Source of the DNA: Pseudoduganella lutea
GTDB lineage: Bacteria; Pseudomonadota; Gammaproteobacteria; Burkholderiales; Burkholderiaceae_D
Direction: 5' to 3'
Length of the DNA: 64,000 nucleotides
Assembly (NCBI RefSeq): GCF_004209755.1
Contig: NZ_CP035913.1
Coordinates: 2,232,001-2,296,000, forward strand
This document shows positions 45,107 to 53,893 of this stretch, one piece after another. Numbering within the stretch: position 1 is the first letter of the stretch; the number at the start of each line of letters is the position of its first letter. The notes under the pieces were generated by a model. The model was not told where the DNA came from. It searched no databases and saw nothing but the letters and a program-made list of their open reading frames with translations. A program made the position numbers and the translations under genes.

Positions 45107-46165
45107 ATGTTGCTATTGACCAACATTTCGAAGCGCACGCTGGTGTTCCTGGCACTTTTCGGCATGGGTGGCACGCTTGCCGCCCCGCCGGTGCCACAGT
45201 CCGTGGCACCACCGGTGCCCAGCGTTGCGGTCACGGCAACGCGCGATCCGGTCGACAAATCCTACCGCCGCATGCTGCGCGGCATGGACCGCTTCGCGCG
45301 CGAGGCTCCGGCACTGGCGCCGGATGCATCGCTGCGCTTTCGCCTCCTGCCCCGGCTGCCGGAAACGCGCATGGAAGGCATCGAGATGAAGGTCGTCGGC
45401 GACACGCTGGCACTGCCAGTTCCTGTGGGCGCGGACAATGGCTTCACGCTGGATCGCAACGAGCGTGCATGGCGTGAGGATGCGGCGCTGGTGGCAAACC
45501 GCCGCACCGCCAGCATGACGTGGCGTGCGGACGTGCGCAGCCCGGGCGTGCCCGAGGGCATGCGCCGCCTGGGCGACCTGCGCCTGGAATGCCGGGTCGG
45601 CATGGAGGCGGAACTGGTCTCGAACAATGCCCACCTGTTCGCCTGGCTGGGCGACCTGCTGGCGAACCCGGACAAGGTGTGCGAGGACCCGGACGGCCGC
45701 TACCTGTTCTTCACCGAACGCCCGGTATTCGCGGTCACGCTGCATGCGCATGGCCGCAGCACGCCGGCACCGCTGCGCTTCCTGTATGCCGGTGGCCGCG
45801 TACAGGGGCCGGACCTGCCGTACTGCGACTGCCAGGTGCTGCTCGATCGCAGCTATCACGCGCCCATCTGGGACCGCGCATGGCCAGACGAGACGCTGCT
45901 GTCGTTCGAAGGCATGGACGACCCGCCACCGCCCGATGCGCCCACCGCGCCCGGCGTGGTCCCGGGCCACACCCGTGAGCAGGTGCGTGCCGCCCTCGGC
46001 CCGGGCACGGTGGTGGCGTTCCGCGATGGCCGGGAGGCATGGCTATATCCCCGCCTGGATGACCGCCGCGCCGCAGGCAAGCCCGAGTATCTCGTGCTGT
46101 TCGATGCCGGCGGGCGCGTTCTCAAGAGCCGTGCAGGCGCCCCGTCGGGTCCCCGCCGGGAATGA
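45107..46165 (+). CDS. Secreted protein with BamE/SmpA-like C-terminus
   Basis: 352 residues. The signal peptide (KRTLVFLALFGMGGTLAA) is followed by a unique domain of about 230 residues with three cysteines in the CDCQ and CRVGM region. The last 70 residues, after a proline-rich linker, read VPGHTREQVRAALGPG, then WLYPRLDD and YLVLFDAGGRVL. That is the pattern of BamE/SmpA small beta-alpha modules. The main domain is unrecognised. The ATG at 45107 has GGAGG 5 nt upstream; an ATG at 45095 contains that site and is rejected. Confidence 0.7.
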   Translation: MLLLTNISKRTLVFLALFGMGGTLAAPPVPQSVAPPVPSVAVTATRDPVDKSYRRMLRGMDRFAREAPALAPDASLRFRLLPRLPETRMEGIEMKVVGDTLALPVPVGADNGFTLDRNERAWREDAALVANRRTASMTWRADVRSPGVPEGMRRLGDLRLECRVGMEAELVSNNAHLFAWLGDLLANPDKVCEDPDGRYLFFTERPVFAVTLHAHGRSTPAPLRFLYAGGRVQGPDLPYCDCQVLLDRSYHAPIWDRAWPDETLLSFEGMDDPPPPDAPTAPGVVPGHTREQVRAALGPGTVVAFRDGREAWLYPRLDDRRAAGKPEYLVLFDAGGRVLKSRAGAPSGPRRE

Positions 46166-46234
46166 CGTCCACGCGAATGCCACGAGTCGGGCGCACATGC
46201 TGGCGCACAGGGCGTGGACCTTGGCCAGGGGGCC

Positions 46235-46978
46235 CTAGCGCGTGTGCGGCCGGCGCAGGTCATCCACCACGGGCACGATCGCCAGTACCACGAGCACCAT
46301 GGCCAGCGGCACCGTGGCCACGTAGCCCAGCCGCGTGAAGCCAACCGCGCCCGCGATGCCGCCAACGAAGAAGCACAGCGCCAGCATGGCGAGCAGCCGC
46401 AGGCGCGGCCTGTTGGCAACCACGGGCGCAGCCCCGGCATCGCGGTTCGGATACAGCGCCTTGCCCAGTTCGATGCCGATATCCGTCATGACACCGGTGA
46501 TGTGCGTGGTGCGGATCTCGGCGTTCGACAGCTTCGTGATCACGGCGTTCTGCAATCCCATCATGAAGCACAGCAGCGCGATGGTGGCGGGCACGATCAG
46601 CACGTGGACCGACGCCAGCCACGTGCCCAGCACGCCGAACGACAGCAGCAGCACCGCCTCGAGCAGCAGCGGCAACGCGTACACGCTGTGCAGCGCCCGC
46701 CGGCGGCCATAGTTGACGATCAGCGCGCAGCAGGCGGCGCCGGCGACGAAGGCCACCAGCGCGGCCAGCCCCGCAGCGGCAACGTCGAAGGCGCCAATGG
46801 CGACATCATCGGCCATCGCCGACACGATGCCCGTCATGTGCGACGTGTACTGATGAACCGCGATGAAACCGCCCGCATTGGCGGCGCCGGCCACGAACGC
46901 GAGCACCATGCCAAGGTGCCGGTTGCCGCCGGCTTCGCGCTGGTGGCCCGTCAGGCGGCGGGCATAATTGAGGGGCAT
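46235..46978 (-). CDS. DUF1275 (YoaK-like) membrane protein
   Basis: A 247-residue inner-membrane protein with six or seven helices. Family blocks are present: FVAGAANAGGFIAV, HMTGIVSAMADD, and MGLQNAVITKLSNAEIRTTHITGVMTDIGIELG. The function is not established. The ATG at 46978 follows GGGAG; an ATG 24 nt further upstream is rejected. Confidence 0.88.
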   Translation of the reverse strand: MPLNYARRLTGHQREAGGNRHLGMVLAFVAGAANAGGFIAVHQYTSHMTGIVSAMADDVAIGAFDVAAAGLAALVAFVAGAACCALIVNYGRRRALHSVYALPLLLEAVLLLSFGVLGTWLASVHVLIVPATIALLCFMMGLQNAVITKLSNAEIRTTHITGVMTDIGIELGKALYPNRDAGAAPVVANRPRLRLLAMLALCFFVGGIAGAVGFTRLGYVATVPLAMVLVVLAIVPVVDDLRRPHTR

Positions 46979-47081
46979 CGCGGCTCCCGGGCAAAAGCCC
47001 AAAGTACACCCATGCCGGGCGGCGGGTCAACGGATGAGCATTGCCTTCAAAAGGGGCTAGGCAAACGCGCAACAGGGCTGC

Positions 47082-47087
47082 TATAAT
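47082..47087 (+). promoter_or_regulatory. -10 element of the tRNA-Phe gene
   Basis: A consensus TATAAT lies 11 bp before the mature tRNA 5' end. No good -35 is visible at normal spacing. Confidence 0.55.
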
Positions 47088-47097
47088 TGCGCGCCTT

Positions 47098-47173
47098 GGC
47101 CTGGTAGCTCAGTTGGTAGAGCAGAGGATTGAAAATCCTTGTGTCGGTGGTTCGATTCCGCCCCGGGCCACCA
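47098..47173 (+). tRNA. tRNA-Phe (GAA)
   Basis: A 76-nt cloverleaf. The acceptor stem GGCCTGG pairs with CCGGGCC (one T-G pair). The D arm is GCTCAGTTGGTAGAGC, the anticodon loop TTGAAAA gives GAA, and the T arm is GGTTCGATTCC. The CCA end is encoded. It marks the left edge of the low-GC defence island; tRNA genes are common integration sites. Confidence 0.97.
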
Positions 47174-47187
47174 AGAATATTCCTTAC

Positions 47188-47218
47188 AAAACGCCAATCC
47201 ACACGGATTGGCGTTTTT
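47188..47218 (+). terminator. Terminator after tRNA-Phe
   Basis: A 13-bp stem AAAACGCCAATCC/GGATTGGCGTTTT with ACAC loop and T-tract begins 14 nt after the tRNA. Confidence 0.9.
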
Positions 47219-47352
47219 GTTTTCTGGACTGAAAGTCCTCGGCTCCGGTCCATTTCCGGATGCAGCAGGTGTTAGCAGGCGCTCCCGATCGACCAAATTG
47301 TCCAATCGTCCGCATGCACTAGACTACTCAACTCATGGTCGGAATAGTCCAC

Positions 47353-47358
47353 TATAAT
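47353..47358 (+). promoter_or_regulatory. Candidate -10 of the restriction operon
   Basis: TATAAT lies 64 bp upstream of the small HTH gene that opens the operon. The -35 position (AACTCA) is weak. Confidence 0.35.
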
Positions 47359-47421
47359 TCACATTGTTAGACTGATAACGATTTTGAACGACTTTGAGGC
47401 TTTAAACAGAGCGCTAATGCT

Positions 47422-47649
47422 ATGAATTCCGAGCCGTGGGTTACAGCAATCGATGTCGCTAAGCATTTGGGCGTCGTAAAGGACACCGTTTATCGCTGGC
47501 GGGAGCGCAAGGGTTTGCCAGCGCACAAGATAGGTCGGCTATGGAAGTTTCAGGTCTCCGAGGTTGATGAATGGGTGCGATCGGGAGGAGCCGACGAAGA
47601 CGATGCGCACGACAAGCTAGATACCGACCGCCACACATCTGGGGGATAA
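47422..47649 (+). CDS. Small excisionase-like HTH protein of the restriction operon
   Basis: 75 residues. A MerR-like/HTH_17 helix-turn-helix (VTAIDVAKHLGVVKDTVYRWRERKGLPAHKIGRLWKF) followed by an acidic tail. Proteins of this type often precede hsdRMS and may regulate the operon. They also resemble phage excisionases. Its stop codon directly abuts the hsdR ATG. Confidence 0.85.
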   Translation: MNSEPWVTAIDVAKHLGVVKDTVYRWRERKGLPAHKIGRLWKFQVSEVDEWVRSGGADEDDAHDKLDTDRHTSGG

Positions 47650-50088
47650 ATGGACAAGCACCAACTCAGTGAGCGTGATATCTGCACCAAGTTCATCACG
47701 CCTGCGATTGTGCGGGCGGGCTGGCAGCAGCATCAGTTTCGCGAGGAAGTAAATCTCACGGACGGTCGCGTCATGGTGCGCGGCAAACTTGCGGCACGCA
47801 TTAAAAATCCCGATGCCAAAGGTGGCCCTAAGCGTGCAGACTTCGTTTTGTACGCCAGATCAAACGTACCGATTGCGGTAGTCGAGGCCAAGCAAGCGCG
47901 CTTTTCGGTCGGCCACGGTATGCAGCAGGCACTGGTCTATGCCGAGATGGTAGATGCCCCCTTTGCCATCAGCAGTAATGGCGACGGCTTTCTGCTGCAC
48001 GACCGCACTGGCCTGACGCAGCCCAGCGAGCGCGAGCTATCACTCAGCGAGTTTCCATCATTAGACGATCTTTGGCCGCTTTATCAGCAATGGAAAGGTC
48101 TTGTTGAGCCTGCCGCCGTTAAGCTAATTGAGCAACCGTTCTATACCGACGGCAGCGGCAAGGAGCCACGCTATTACCAGCGCGTCGCCATTAACCGTGC
48201 CGTCGAGGCCATCGCCAAAGGACAGCAGCGCGTGCTGTTGGTCATGGCCACCGGCACCGGAAAAACCTACACCGCATTCCAGATCATCTGGCGTATGTGG
48301 AGAGCCAAAGCGAAAAAACGCATCTTGTTTTTGGCCGACCGCAATATCCTGGTCGATCAAACCATGCAGCAAGACTTCGCCCCCTTTGGCGAGGTCATGC
48401 ACAAGGTCTCCAATCGCGAGATCAAGAAAAATTACGAGATCTATCTTGCCCTTTATCAGGCGGTCACCGGCAAGGAAGAATGGAAGCAAATTTACAAGCA
48501 GTTTCCGGCCGATTTCTTCGATCTTGTCGTTGTTGATGAATGCCACCGTGGCAGTGCCGCTGATGATTCAGCCTGGCGCGATGTGCTCGAGTATTTCAGC
48601 AGCGCCACACATTTAGGTCTGACGGCTACGCCGAAGGAAACCAAGGAGGTCAGCAACATCAGCTACTTTGGCGACCCAATCTACACCTACTCGCTGAAGC
48701 AAGGTATCGAAGACGGTTTCCTCGCGCCCTACAAAGTGATCCGAATCGCCACCGATGTCGATGCCGTGGGTTACACCCCCGAAAAAAACAAGATCGACAA
48801 ATTCGGCCAGGCGGTGGAACAGCGCCAATACAACACGAAGGATTTTAACCGCACCCTGGTGCTAGAAAAACGCACTAAACTCGTGGCTAGCAAAGTATGG
48901 GAATACCTCAAGGCCACCGATCCAATGGCCAAAACCATCGTGTTTTGTGACGACCAGGACCAAGCCGAACGCATGCGGCAAGAGCTGGTTAAGCTCATCC
49001 CGGCAGCTGCCAGCAACCGCCGCTACGTCATGCGCATCACTGGCGACGACAACGAAGGCAAAACGCAGCTTTCCTACTTCATCGACAACGACGAGCCTTA
49101 CCCCGTCATCGCGACCACCTCCAAACTGCTGACCACCGGTGTGGATGCCAAGACCTGCAAACTCATCGTACTGGACCAGAACATTAACTCGATGACCGAG
49201 TTTAAACAGATCATTGGCCGTGGCACCCGTTTGCGTGAAGACTACCAAAAGCTTTACTTCACCATCATGGATTTCAAGGGGGCGACGCGACTGTTCGCAG
49301 ACCCAGATTTCGACGGTGAACCGGTGGTGATTTACGAGCCCACGCCCGACGAACCCATTGTGCCGCCGGACATTACCAACCCGCTTGGCATCGGCGAATC
49401 CGAGTCCCCACCCTATGGCCCAGATCTGAATGGTGGTGATGACACGCTACCCGGCGGCGATGCGGGTGGAGCCGGTAGCGGTGAAGGCCGCGTCAAATAC
49501 GTGATCGACGATGTCAATGTGCGCGTGGCGGTGGAGCGCTCGCAGTACCTCGATGCCGATGGCAAGCTCATCACCGAGGATTACCGCGTTCTTTTGAAGG
49601 ACGACATCAAAAAAGCGCTTCAGGCCCAGTTCGGCAGCATGACCGACTTCCTGCGCCGGTGGAACAGTGCTGAACGCAAGCAGGCCGTATTGGAAGAGCT
49701 CGCCGCTCAAGGTGTGCCGATCGAAATCCTGCAACAGGCCGTGGCCAACGGCAGCGAGTTGGATGTGTTTGATCTGGTCGCCCATGTTGCCTTCGACCAA
49801 AAACCGCTCACCCGTCGCGAGCGTGCGAACAACGTGAAGAAGCGGGATGTGTTTGGCAAATATGGCGAGAAGGCCCGTGCCGTGCTCGAAGCCCTGCTCG
49901 ACAAGTTCGCCGACCACGGCGTGCAAGACATCGAAGACGCCAAGGTACTGGAACTGCCGCCGTTTGACCAGTTCGGCAGCAAAACCCAGATCCGGCGCGG
50001 TATCTTCGGCAGCGTCGAGCAATATACCCAGGCCGTACAAGAGCTTGAACAAGCGCTCTACGACCAGAATGAACTGAAACAGGCTTGA
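47650..50088 (+). CDS. hsdR: Type I restriction enzyme HsdR subunit
   Basis: 812 residues, DNA translocation and cleavage. The N-terminal nuclease core has RADFVLY...VVEAK (PD-ExK type, about residues 65-85). The helicase motor has Walker A MATGTGKTYTAFQ, a DECH box (VVDECHRGSA), LTATPKETKE and the late motif QIIGRGTRLRED. A C-terminal helical domain follows. Shorter than EcoKI-type HsdR, but normal for this single-chain subfamily. GC is lower than in the host genes. Confidence 0.95.
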   Translation: MDKHQLSERDICTKFITPAIVRAGWQQHQFREEVNLTDGRVMVRGKLAARIKNPDAKGGPKRADFVLYARSNVPIAVVEAKQARFSVGHGMQQALVYAEMVDAPFAISSNGDGFLLHDRTGLTQPSERELSLSEFPSLDDLWPLYQQWKGLVEPAAVKLIEQPFYTDGSGKEPRYYQRVAINRAVEAIAKGQQRVLLVMATGTGKTYTAFQIIWRMWRAKAKKRILFLADRNILVDQTMQQDFAPFGEVMHKVSNREIKKNYEIYLALYQAVTGKEEWKQIYKQFPADFFDLVVVDECHRGSAADDSAWRDVLEYFSSATHLGLTATPKETKEVSNISYFGDPIYTYSLKQGIEDGFLAPYKVIRIATDVDAVGYTPEKNKIDKFGQAVEQRQYNTKDFNRTLVLEKRTKLVASKVWEYLKATDPMAKTIVFCDDQDQAERMRQELVKLIPAAASNRRYVMRITGDDNEGKTQLSYFIDNDEPYPVIATTSKLLTTGVDAKTCKLIVLDQNINSMTEFKQIIGRGTRLREDYQKLYFTIMDFKGATRLFADPDFDGEPVVIYEPTPDEPIVPPDITNPLGIGESESPPYGPDLNGGDDTLPGGDAGGAGSGEGRVKYVIDDVNVRVAVERSQYLDADGKLITEDYRVLLKDDIKKALQAQFGSMTDFLRRWNSAERKQAVLEELAAQGVPIEILQQAVANGSELDVFDLVAHVAFDQKPLTRRERANNVKKRDVFGKYGEKARAVLEALLDKFADHGVQDIEDAKVLELPPFDQFGSKTQIRRGIFGSVEQYTQAVQELEQALYDQNELKQA

Positions 50089-50110
50089 GCCAGAAATCGA
50101 GAACTACAAG

Positions 50111-51889
50111 ATGAATCTTAGCAGCACAATCAAATCCATCCAGGACATCATGCGCAAGGATGACGGCGTCGACGGCGATGCCCAGCGCCTTGGTCAACTC
50201 ACTTGGATGCTCTTTCTTAAAGTGTTTGATCAGCGTGAGGAAGAATGGGAAGACGATAACCTCGCCCACCAATCGCCTTTGCCAGAGCGTTTCCGCTGGC
50301 GCAACTGGGCGGCTTACAAGGCCGATGCCGACGGCAAGAAAAAGCCGCAGATCGCAGGCAGCGAATTGATCGGCTTCGTCAATAACGAACTGTTCCCCAC
50401 GCTCAAGGATCAGATCGACGCGGACCGCAGTCCCCAGCACAAGGTCATCCGCGAAGTATTCCGCGATGCCAACAACTATATGAAATCCGGTCCGCAGATG
50501 CTGGCCGTGATCGAAAAGCTGGAAGAAGCCATCAACTTCCACGACTTCAAAACCCGTGCCAGTTTGGGCGATGTCTACGAGCAAATGCTCAATGACCTAC
50601 GCGGTGCAGGCAATGCTGGCGAGTTCTACACCCCACGCGCCATCACCGCCTTCATGGCCGACCGCGTCAACCCGCGTCTGGATAAACGCGAAACCGTGAT
50701 GGACCCTGCCTGCGGCACCGGCGGCTTTTTGACCGCCACAATTGACCACTTCCGTAATCAGCTCACCACCAAGTCCAGTGCCGAAGACAAGCGTGCCATC
50801 GAAGAGCTGATCCACGGCATCGAAAAGAAGCAACTCCCCCACCTGCTGTGTACCGCCAACATGCTGCTGCATGGCATCGACGTGCCCAGCCAGATCGAGC
50901 GCCGCAACACACTGGGCATAGGCTGGAATGAATGGAGTGCCAACGACAAGGTCGATTGCGTCATCACCAACCCGCCTTTCGGCGGTTATGAAGATGATGG
51001 CGTGGGCAGCGACTACCCGGCCGATTTGCGTACGCGCGAAACCGCCGACATGTTCATGGCGCTCATCATCAAAAAGCTGCTGAAAGATAACGGCCGTGCT
51101 GCCGTGGTGCTGCCTGATGGTTTTCTGTTTGGCGATGGTATCAAAGGCACGCTGAAAAAATTGCTGCTGCGCGACTGCAAGCTACACACCATCATCCGTC
51201 TGCCCAAAGGCGTGTTTGCGCCTTACACCACCATCAAGACCAACCTGCTTTTCTTCACCAAAGGCAGCACGGTCGATGACGGTACCGAACACTTCCACAC
51301 CGACACCATCTGGTTTTACGAACATCCGTACCCACCGGGCTACAAGAGCTATTCCAAAACCAAACCCATCCGGCTGGAAGAGTTCAAGCCCGAGCAGGAC
51401 TGGTGGGGCAGCGAGACCAACGACTTTGCCGACCGCGTGGAAAACGAATTCGCCTGGAAAGTGGATTTCAAAACTAAACGCGAACAGGCCGAAGCCGCCG
51501 CAAAGCCACACAGGCAACGTGCCGAAGAGCTGAACAACCAGGCCGCGGCATTGGAAGCGCAGGCCCGCGACCTGCGAAACAGCCTGGTAGGCAGCACCGA
51601 CGCTGCCTACCGCGAAAAAATCGAAGCGCAGATTGCCGAACTGCGCGCCAAGGCCGAACCGCTGCGACTGCAAGCGCGGGATGCGCAGGCGGCAGGTGAT
51701 CGCCTGTACTGGCCCATTTTCAACCTTGACCTCAAAAACCCCAACGCTCCGGAAGAAGAAACCCACGACCCGGATCTGCTGCTGGAGAAGTACAAAAAGC
51801 TGCTGGGCGAGATTGAAGAAACCGAAAACCAGCTCAAGAGCGAACTGGCCGCCGCACTGGCGCATCACTTTGTAGGTGAGGATGCCTGA
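50111..51889 (+). CDS. hsdM: Type I DNA methyltransferase HsdM subunit
   Basis: 592 residues. The N6-adenine methylase core has the SAM motif DPACGTGGFLTA and the catalytic NPPFGG. An N-terminal helical domain (LSSTIKSIQDIMRKDDGVDGDAQR) precedes it. A charged coiled coil near 455-540 interrupts the C-terminal part. With HsdS it methylates host sites and, with HsdR, restricts unmodified DNA. The gap to hsdR is 22 nt; the stop shares one base with the hsdS start. Confidence 0.95.
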   Translation: MNLSSTIKSIQDIMRKDDGVDGDAQRLGQLTWMLFLKVFDQREEEWEDDNLAHQSPLPERFRWRNWAAYKADADGKKKPQIAGSELIGFVNNELFPTLKDQIDADRSPQHKVIREVFRDANNYMKSGPQMLAVIEKLEEAINFHDFKTRASLGDVYEQMLNDLRGAGNAGEFYTPRAITAFMADRVNPRLDKRETVMDPACGTGGFLTATIDHFRNQLTTKSSAEDKRAIEELIHGIEKKQLPHLLCTANMLLHGIDVPSQIERRNTLGIGWNEWSANDKVDCVITNPPFGGYEDDGVGSDYPADLRTRETADMFMALIIKKLLKDNGRAAVVLPDGFLFGDGIKGTLKKLLLRDCKLHTIIRLPKGVFAPYTTIKTNLLFFTKGSTVDDGTEHFHTDTIWFYEHPYPPGYKSYSKTKPIRLEEFKPEQDWWGSETNDFADRVENEFAWKVDFKTKREQAEAAAKPHRQRAEELNNQAAALEAQARDLRNSLVGSTDAAYREKIEAQIAELRAKAEPLRLQARDAQAAGDRLYWPIFNLDLKNPNAPEEETHDPDLLLEKYKKLLGEIEETENQLKSELAAALAHHFVGEDA

Positions 51890-53892
51890 TGGATGCGCAA
51901 CAGTTTTTGGCCGATTTTGGGCATATTGCGAATGCGCCAGGGGGCATTGGCAAACTCCGTAAGTTGATTCTTGAGTTGGCCATCAGAGGCGAGCTGCTCA
52001 CCACACCCGATAGTGCTACGGACGCCCGAAACCTGCTTGCCGAAATCTCAAGCGTTCGGGCAGAGCTGGTTCACGCTGGCAAGCTTCGTAGACCTACGCC
52101 CCAGCCTGACATTGAAGCCTCTGAGCTAAGCTTTACGCTCCCGACAAACTGGGCCTTTGAACGATTAGGTAACGTCTGTGAAATTGTTCGAGGCGTCACT
52201 TTCCCTTCGTCGAAGAAACAGACAAGTCGAGCATCCGGCGCAGTGGCTTGCCTACGCACCAGCAATGTTCAGGCAGAGGTTGATTGGGATGATTTAATTT
52301 TTGTCGATGAAGAATTCGTTGGCAGAGAAGATCAATGGGTCCAAAAGGGTGACACCATGATCTCAATGGCCAACAGCTATGAGCTCGTTGGAAAAGTGGC
52401 TCTAGTGAGAGAGGTCAAAGAGCGCGCAACGTTTGGCGGATTTATCGCTGCGGTGCGTCCTCATGTTCTTGAGCCTGATTACCTCTATCTCGTGTTGCGC
52501 AGTCCATACATGCAGGCGCGAATGCGCGGCACTGCAAGTCAGACCACCAATATTGCAAACATTTCACTTGGAGGCATGCGGCCAATACCAACGCCAATTC
52601 CACCGAAGGAAGAACAATCCCGCATCGTCGCCAAGGTCGATGAGCTGATGGCTTTGTGTGACAAGCTGGATGTGCAACAACAAGAGCGGCGCAAACTGCA
52701 AAACAACCTGCGCCAATCCGCTTTGCAAGCCGTCGCTAGTGCCATCAGCCCGCACGAACTGCAAAACACCTGGGAGCGCCTGACCGACAATTTCGGTCGT
52801 CTGTTTCGGGTGCCGGAGGATGTGGATGAGCTTGTTGCAGCGCTCAAAAATATGGCTGTCCGTGGTTTGCTTTCGTTGCCGTCCACATCGACTTCGCCGG
52901 TGGATGAGGTCGTGGCCGATTGCGACAACTTGCGCGACCAATACATCGATTCTGGACTGATGCGACGACAGAAGCTCATCTCCGTTGCAGAGTCTGAAGT
53001 TGTGTACCCCAAGCATTGGGTAATTGCGCCATTTGACAAAGTGGCTGTCGTTATCGGCGGGGTGACTAAAGGCCGTGATCTGCGTGGGCGTGATGTCGTG
53101 ACTTGTCCATATCTGGCGGTGGCTAATGTTCAACGCGGATTTTTTAAACTCGATACTCTCAAGACGATCCAGATTGAGAAAAAAGAGCTAAGCAAGTACC
53201 TCGTGAAAGAGGGCGATTTGCTGATCACCGAGGGTGGTGACTGGGACAAGGTTGGTCGAACAGCTATCTGGCAAGGTGGCGTGGAAGATTGTCTCCACCA
53301 AAACCATGTTTTTAAGGCACGCGTGCCGTCATCGGCATTGCTCAATGAATGGGTTGAGCTTGTATTCAATTCTGGTGTTGGCCGCGATTATTTCGCCGGA
53401 GCTTCAAAGCAAACAACTAATCTGGCGTCGATTAACATGAAGCAGCTTCGAAGCTTTCCAATGCCGATTCCACCGCTGGATGAACAGCAAGCAGTTTTGC
53501 CCAAGCTTGATGCGCTGATGAAGCAATCATTCGTTTGGCGAGAGCAGTTGGAGAGAAAGCAGCGCCTGGCTTCATTGCTCGCAGACGCAACTGTAGCAGC
53601 CTTCACTGGCATCGCCATCGAACAAGAAGAGGAATCTATGAAAGCCCCACAAACCGAATTGATTGCGCCGCTGCGGCTCGGAACCACGCCCGACATCAAA
53701 GCACAGGCGCCGCTGGCCACTATTCTGGCTCGTCACAACGGCGAAATAGGTGCCAAGGATTTGTGGCAGCGATTTGGTGGCGAGATCGATGCCTTTTACG
53801 CGCAATTAAAAGCCGAGGTAGCCCACGGTTGGATTCTGGAACCGGCTCCCGCCGAAATGCGAGAAAAGCCGGCCGATACAGTGAGCACCTGA
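51889..53892 (+). CDS. hsdS: Type I specificity subunit HsdS with C-terminal extension
   Basis: 667 residues. Two target-recognition domains (about 60-240 and 360-550) each end in the conserved helical spacer entry (PIPPKEEQSRIVAKVDELM and PIPPLDEQQAVLPKLDALM). These set the two half-sites of the recognition sequence, which cannot be read from sequence. After the second spacer an extra 85 residues (MKAPQTELIAPL onward; AKDLWQRFGGEIDAFYAQL) resemble a small winged-helix domain. TGATG couples it to hsdM. Confidence 0.93.
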   Translation: MDAQQFLADFGHIANAPGGIGKLRKLILELAIRGELLTTPDSATDARNLLAEISSVRAELVHAGKLRRPTPQPDIEASELSFTLPTNWAFERLGNVCEIVRGVTFPSSKKQTSRASGAVACLRTSNVQAEVDWDDLIFVDEEFVGREDQWVQKGDTMISMANSYELVGKVALVREVKERATFGGFIAAVRPHVLEPDYLYLVLRSPYMQARMRGTASQTTNIANISLGGMRPIPTPIPPKEEQSRIVAKVDELMALCDKLDVQQQERRKLQNNLRQSALQAVASAISPHELQNTWERLTDNFGRLFRVPEDVDELVAALKNMAVRGLLSLPSTSTSPVDEVVADCDNLRDQYIDSGLMRRQKLISVAESEVVYPKHWVIAPFDKVAVVIGGVTKGRDLRGRDVVTCPYLAVANVQRGFFKLDTLKTIQIEKKELSKYLVKEGDLLITEGGDWDKVGRTAIWQGGVEDCLHQNHVFKARVPSSALLNEWVELVFNSGVGRDYFAGASKQTTNLASINMKQLRSFPMPIPPLDEQQAVLPKLDALMKQSFVWREQLERKQRLASLLADATVAAFTGIAIEQEEESMKAPQTELIAPLRLGTTPDIKAQAPLATILARHNGEIGAKDLWQRFGGEIDAFYAQLKAEVAHGWILEPAPAEMREKPADTVST

Positions 53893-53893
53893 T

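Noticed and set aside
47098..47173. att site duplication of the tRNA-Phe 3' end
   Set aside because: I looked for GGTTCGATTCC and GGGCCACCA further right, including 63600-63860, and found no second copy.
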